NCBI RefSeq assembly: GCF_003693445.1
Contig: NZ_RFAR01000063.1
Coordinates: forward strand, 1-64,000
Length of the DNA stretch: 64,000 nt
DNA from: Aquitalea palustris
GTDB taxonomy: Bacteria > Pseudomonadota > Gammaproteobacteria > Burkholderiales > Chromobacteriaceae
Reading direction: 5' to 3'
Part shown: positions 61,735 to 64,000 of the stretch, piece by piece
How the letters are laid out: the number at the start of each line of letters is the position of its first letter
How positions within the stretch are numbered: the first letter of the stretch is position 1
Notes under the pieces: generated by a model
What the model was told of the DNA's origin: nothing
The model's database searches: none
The model's input: only the letters and a program-made list of their open reading frames with translations
Translations under genes and position numbers: made by a program

Positions 61735-61756
61735 GAAAATGAGAATCATGCTCATT
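61735..61756. promoter_or_regulatory. Fur box upstream of efeU
   Basis: The 19 bases at 61735-61753 match the classical Fur consensus at 15 of 19 positions by eye. The overlapping AATGAGAATCATGCTCATT (61738-61756) is palindromic with perfect 6-bp outer arms. It lies 5-26 bp before the efeU start. Confidence 0.8.
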
Positions 61757-61927
61757 TGTATTTGAACTGTCAACGTGAAATTTTGTCGCCGCGGTGACCA
61801 CCCCTCCCCGGCGGTCGACTGCCGCCGGGATAAGTGCGTGGCCAGCGCCACCCCTTACCGCATGGCGCAATCCTGTGGAATGAGCCCTGCCAACAAGACA
61901 TGCAGGCTGGCAATCTGGCATCAAATG

Positions 61928-61956
61928 AAAAATGCCACGGCTAAGCGTGGCATTTT
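61928..61956 (-). terminator. Terminator of the feo genes
   Basis: AAAATGCCACG/CGTGGCATTTT, a perfect 11-bp stem with a 6-nt loop. On the minus strand a T-run follows. It lies about 50 bp past the small feo gene. Confidence 0.85.
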
Positions 61957-62005
61957 CATGGCAAGGACAGTGGCCTGCGCGCTGCAGGCCGACAGACAAG
62001 ACGAC

Positions 62006-62224
62006 TCAGTCACCCGAGCAGCAATCGCCGCCTTTCTTCGCCGGCGGCAGCGGCTTGATCATGACCACGGGCGCGGCGCTGCTGGAGGCGCAGCCGCCCC
62101 CACAAGAACCGCAGCTACTGCCACAGCCACCCTGCTTGCGGGCAAAACGCTGAATCAGGCTGCGCAGGGCAAACAGGACGACGATGGCGATGATGCCGTA
62201 CTGGAGCAAGAGGCTGGTAGTCAT
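62006..62224 (-). CDS. FeoB-associated Cys-rich membrane protein
   Basis: A 72-aa protein: an N-terminal membrane segment (about 6-22), then RKQGGCGSSCGSCGGGCASS and a terminal GGDCCSGD. Such small Cys-rich proteins often follow feoB and are thought to assist ferrous iron uptake, though the mechanism is unproven. ATG at 62224 overlaps the feoB stop (ATGA). Confidence 0.85.
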   Translation of the reverse strand: MTTSLLLQYGIIAIVVLFALRSLIQRFARKQGGCGSSCGSCGGGCASSSAAPVVMIKPLPPAKKGGDCCSGD

Positions 62225-64000
62225 GCAAAGGCCTTCACCAGGTGATAGGTCAAAAACGAGCAGGCGTAAGCCACCACAAACATATAGCTGAAGGACAACA
62301 CCACCTGCCGCCGGCTGCCGGTTTCCTTGCGGATCACTGCCAGCGTCGACATGCATTGCGGCGCAAAGGCAAACCACACCATCAAGGACAGCGCACTGGC
62401 CAGCGAGATCTGATGCGCCAGCACATGGCCCAGTGAAGCCACATCATCAGCATTGGCCACCGAGTAAACCGTCGCCAGGGTGGCCACGGCCGTTTCCCGT
62501 GCGGCAAAAGCCGGAATCAGCGCCAGAGTGACCTGCCAGTTGAAACCCAGCGGCGCAAACAGGAACTGCAAGGACTTGCCCAGATAGCCAGCAATGCTGT
62601 AGTCGATAGCCGGGCCGATGGCACCGGCAGGCGGATTGGGGAAGCTGGAAATGAACCACATCAACACCGTCAGCGCCAGAATCATCCCGGTCAGCTTCTT
62701 CAGGAAGATGCTGCCCCTTTCCCACAGGCCCAACGCCAGATCGCGGATTTGCGGCACACGGTAGGCCGGCAGCTCCATGATCAGCGCTGGTTGCTGCGCA
62801 TCACGGGGGCGCAGCCGCTTGCACACCCAGCCCACCACCATCGCACCCACGATACCCAGCAGATACAGGCCTAGCAGCACCAGCCCTTGCAGATTCAGTA
62901 TTCCGCCAATGCTGTGCGCCGGAATGAAGGCACCGATCAGCAGGGCATAAACCGGCAAGCGTGCCGAGCAGGTCATCAGCGGAGCCACCAGAATGGTGGT
63001 CCAGCGATCACGCTGATTGCTGATACTGCGGCTGCCGATAATGCCGGGAATGGCGCAGGCAAAGCTGGACAGCAGCGGAATGAATGAGCGGCCGGTCAGA
63101 CCAACCGACAACATGATGCGGTCGAGCAGAAAGGCAGCACGCGGCAGATAGCCCGACTCCTCCAGCACCAGGATGAAGAAGAACAACACCAGGATTTCCG
63201 GCAAAAAGCCCAGCACCGTGCCCAGGCCGCTGATCAGGCCATCACACAGCAGGCCACGCAGCGGGCCATCCGGCAGCAGCCCGGCCACCAGCTTGTTCAA
63301 CTGGTCAAAGTTGTCGCCAATCAGATCGGTCACCGGCTTGCCCAGCGAATACACCCCCTGGAACACCATGAACATCACCAGCAACAGAATCAGCGGCCCC
63401 AGCACCGGATGCAGCACCCAGCGATCAATCGCATCCACTTTTGCATCAGACAACTGGGGAATACTCACGCAATCGGCCATGATGCGACGTACTTGCTGGT
63501 GCAAGTCTCCGCTGAGAGCGGCAGCGGCGGCAGGGATCTTGCTGGCGGTCTGATCCACCAGTTTCACTAGCGCATCCACCCCGCCACGGCGCACCGCCAC
63601 GGTTTCCACGACCGGGATACCCAGCTCGGCAGACAGGCGCGCCACATCGATGTGGATGCCACGTCGCTGTGCCGCATCCACCATATTCAGTGCCAGCACC
63701 ATGGGCAGGCCCAGTTGCTGCACCTCCAGCACAAAGCGCAAATGCAGCCGCAGATTGGTAGCGTCGGCTACACAGATAATCATTTCCGGCGCCTGCTCAC
63801 CACGATGCTGGCCGCGCAGCACATCCAGCGTGACTTTTTCATCCTGGCTGGCGGATTCCAGACTATAAGTGCCGGGCAGGTCAAGCAGGCTGATCCGGTG
63901 TCCGGACGCCGTAAAGAAATGGCCTTCCTTGCGCTCGACGGTTACGCCGGCGTAATTGGCCACTTTCTGACGCGCGCCGGTCAGCTGGTTGAACAGAGCG
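62221..64000 (-). CDS. feoB: Ferrous iron transporter FeoB (5' end outside window)
   Basis: The gene runs off the right edge; 593 codons are visible. They begin just after the missing G1 loop of the GTPase domain (LFNQLTGARQKVANYAGVTV). G3 appears in DLPGTYSLES and G4 in ALNMVD. The membrane domain has two gate regions (for example SSFACAIPGIIGSR and GFAARETAVAT-type segments). It imports Fe2+ across the inner membrane. FeoA, if present, would lie to the right. Confidence 0.96.
   Translation of the reverse strand, partial: ALFNQLTGARQKVANYAGVTVERKEGHFFTASGHRISLLDLPGTYSLESASQDEKVTLDVLRGQHRGEQAPEMIICVADATNLRLHLRFVLEVQQLGLPMVLALNMVDAAQRRGIHIDVARLSAELGIPVVETVAVRRGGVDALVKLVDQTASKIPAAAAALSGDLHQQVRRIMADCVSIPQLSDAKVDAIDRWVLHPVLGPLILLLVMFMVFQGVYSLGKPVTDLIGDNFDQLNKLVAGLLPDGPLRGLLCDGLISGLGTVLGFLPEILVLFFFILVLEESGYLPRAAFLLDRIMLSVGLTGRSFIPLLSSFACAIPGIIGSRSISNQRDRWTTILVAPLMTCSARLPVYALLIGAFIPAHSIGGILNLQGLVLLGLYLLGIVGAMVVGWVCKRLRPRDAQQPALIMELPAYRVPQIRDLALGLWERGSIFLKKLTGMILALTVLMWFISSFPNPPAGAIGPAIDYSIAGYLGKSLQFLFAPLGFNWQVTLALIPAFAARETAVATLATVYSVANADDVASLGHVLAHQISLASALSLMVWFAFAPQCMSTLAVIRKETGSRRQVVLSFSYMFVVAYACSFLTYHLVKAFA

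Overview
The window looks like a chromosomal segment of a betaproteobacterium of the order Neisseriales, most likely Chromobacteriaceae (Chromobacterium, Aquitalea or Vogesella type). That placement is inferred from the high-GC codon use and from the long conserved block ndk-rlmN-pilF-rodZ-ispG-hisS-yfgM-bamB-der-hfq-hflX-hflK-hflC-hisZ-purA. I see no transposase, phage gene, CRISPR array or rRNA.

Layout. (1) 1-6.4 kb: the 3' end of a tRNA, a DHA2-type MFS exporter, a lipoprotein acid phosphatase, a di-heme cytochrome c peroxidase, and a coupled Gfo/Idh oxidoreductase plus UPF0303 pair. (2) 6.4-22 kb: the housekeeping block on the minus strand (purine and histidine synthesis, FtsH modulators, Hfq, ribosome GTPase Der, outer-membrane assembly, isoprenoid synthesis, cell shape, type IV pilus assembly, RNA methylation), broken by terminator-like hairpins. 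A SPOR-domain protein follows. (3) 23-42.8 kb: a complete inositol catabolic island. It holds iolA-B-E-C (the kinase IolC carries a second, aldolase-like domain), an RpiR-type repressor, a sugar ABC transporter, iolD, a LacI-type regulator, and iolH-iolI-iolG plus two more inositol-type dehydrogenases. A GAA-N6-TTC palindrome recurs in front of four of its transcription units, and an 18-bp perfect dyad lies between the LacI gene and iolH. (4) 42.9-46 kb: a membrane diguanylate cyclase and a succinyl-CoA:acetate-type CoA-transferase. (5) 46-52.7 kb: a TetR-led tripartite RND efflux operon. (6) 52.9-58.1 kb: an orphan small Cys protein, then a cytochrome bd operon cydP-cydA-cydB-(NifX-like)-cydX, divergent from a PAS-AAA+-Fis sigma-54 activator. 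(7) 58.1-64 kb: iron uptake, with the EfeUOB-type ferrous iron system behind a Fur-like box and with EfeO split in two, then feoB (cut by the window end) and its Cys-rich partner.

How the parts work together. The inositol island encodes uptake and every step from myo-inositol to acetyl-CoA, provided the C-terminal domain of IolC supplies the missing aldolase. The strongest candidate for something undescribed is the cyd locus. The sequence shows a near-perfect -24/-12 promoter reading into cydP, abutting palindromes about 80-95 bp upstream of the predicted start, and a divergent sigma-54 activator whose PAS domain carries a Cys/His cluster. It also shows a NifX-family gene translationally overlapped with cydX. 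Together they suggest a redox-, gas- or metal-sensing sigma-54 switch for the terminal oxidase and a possible accessory protein for its assembly; both roles are inference.
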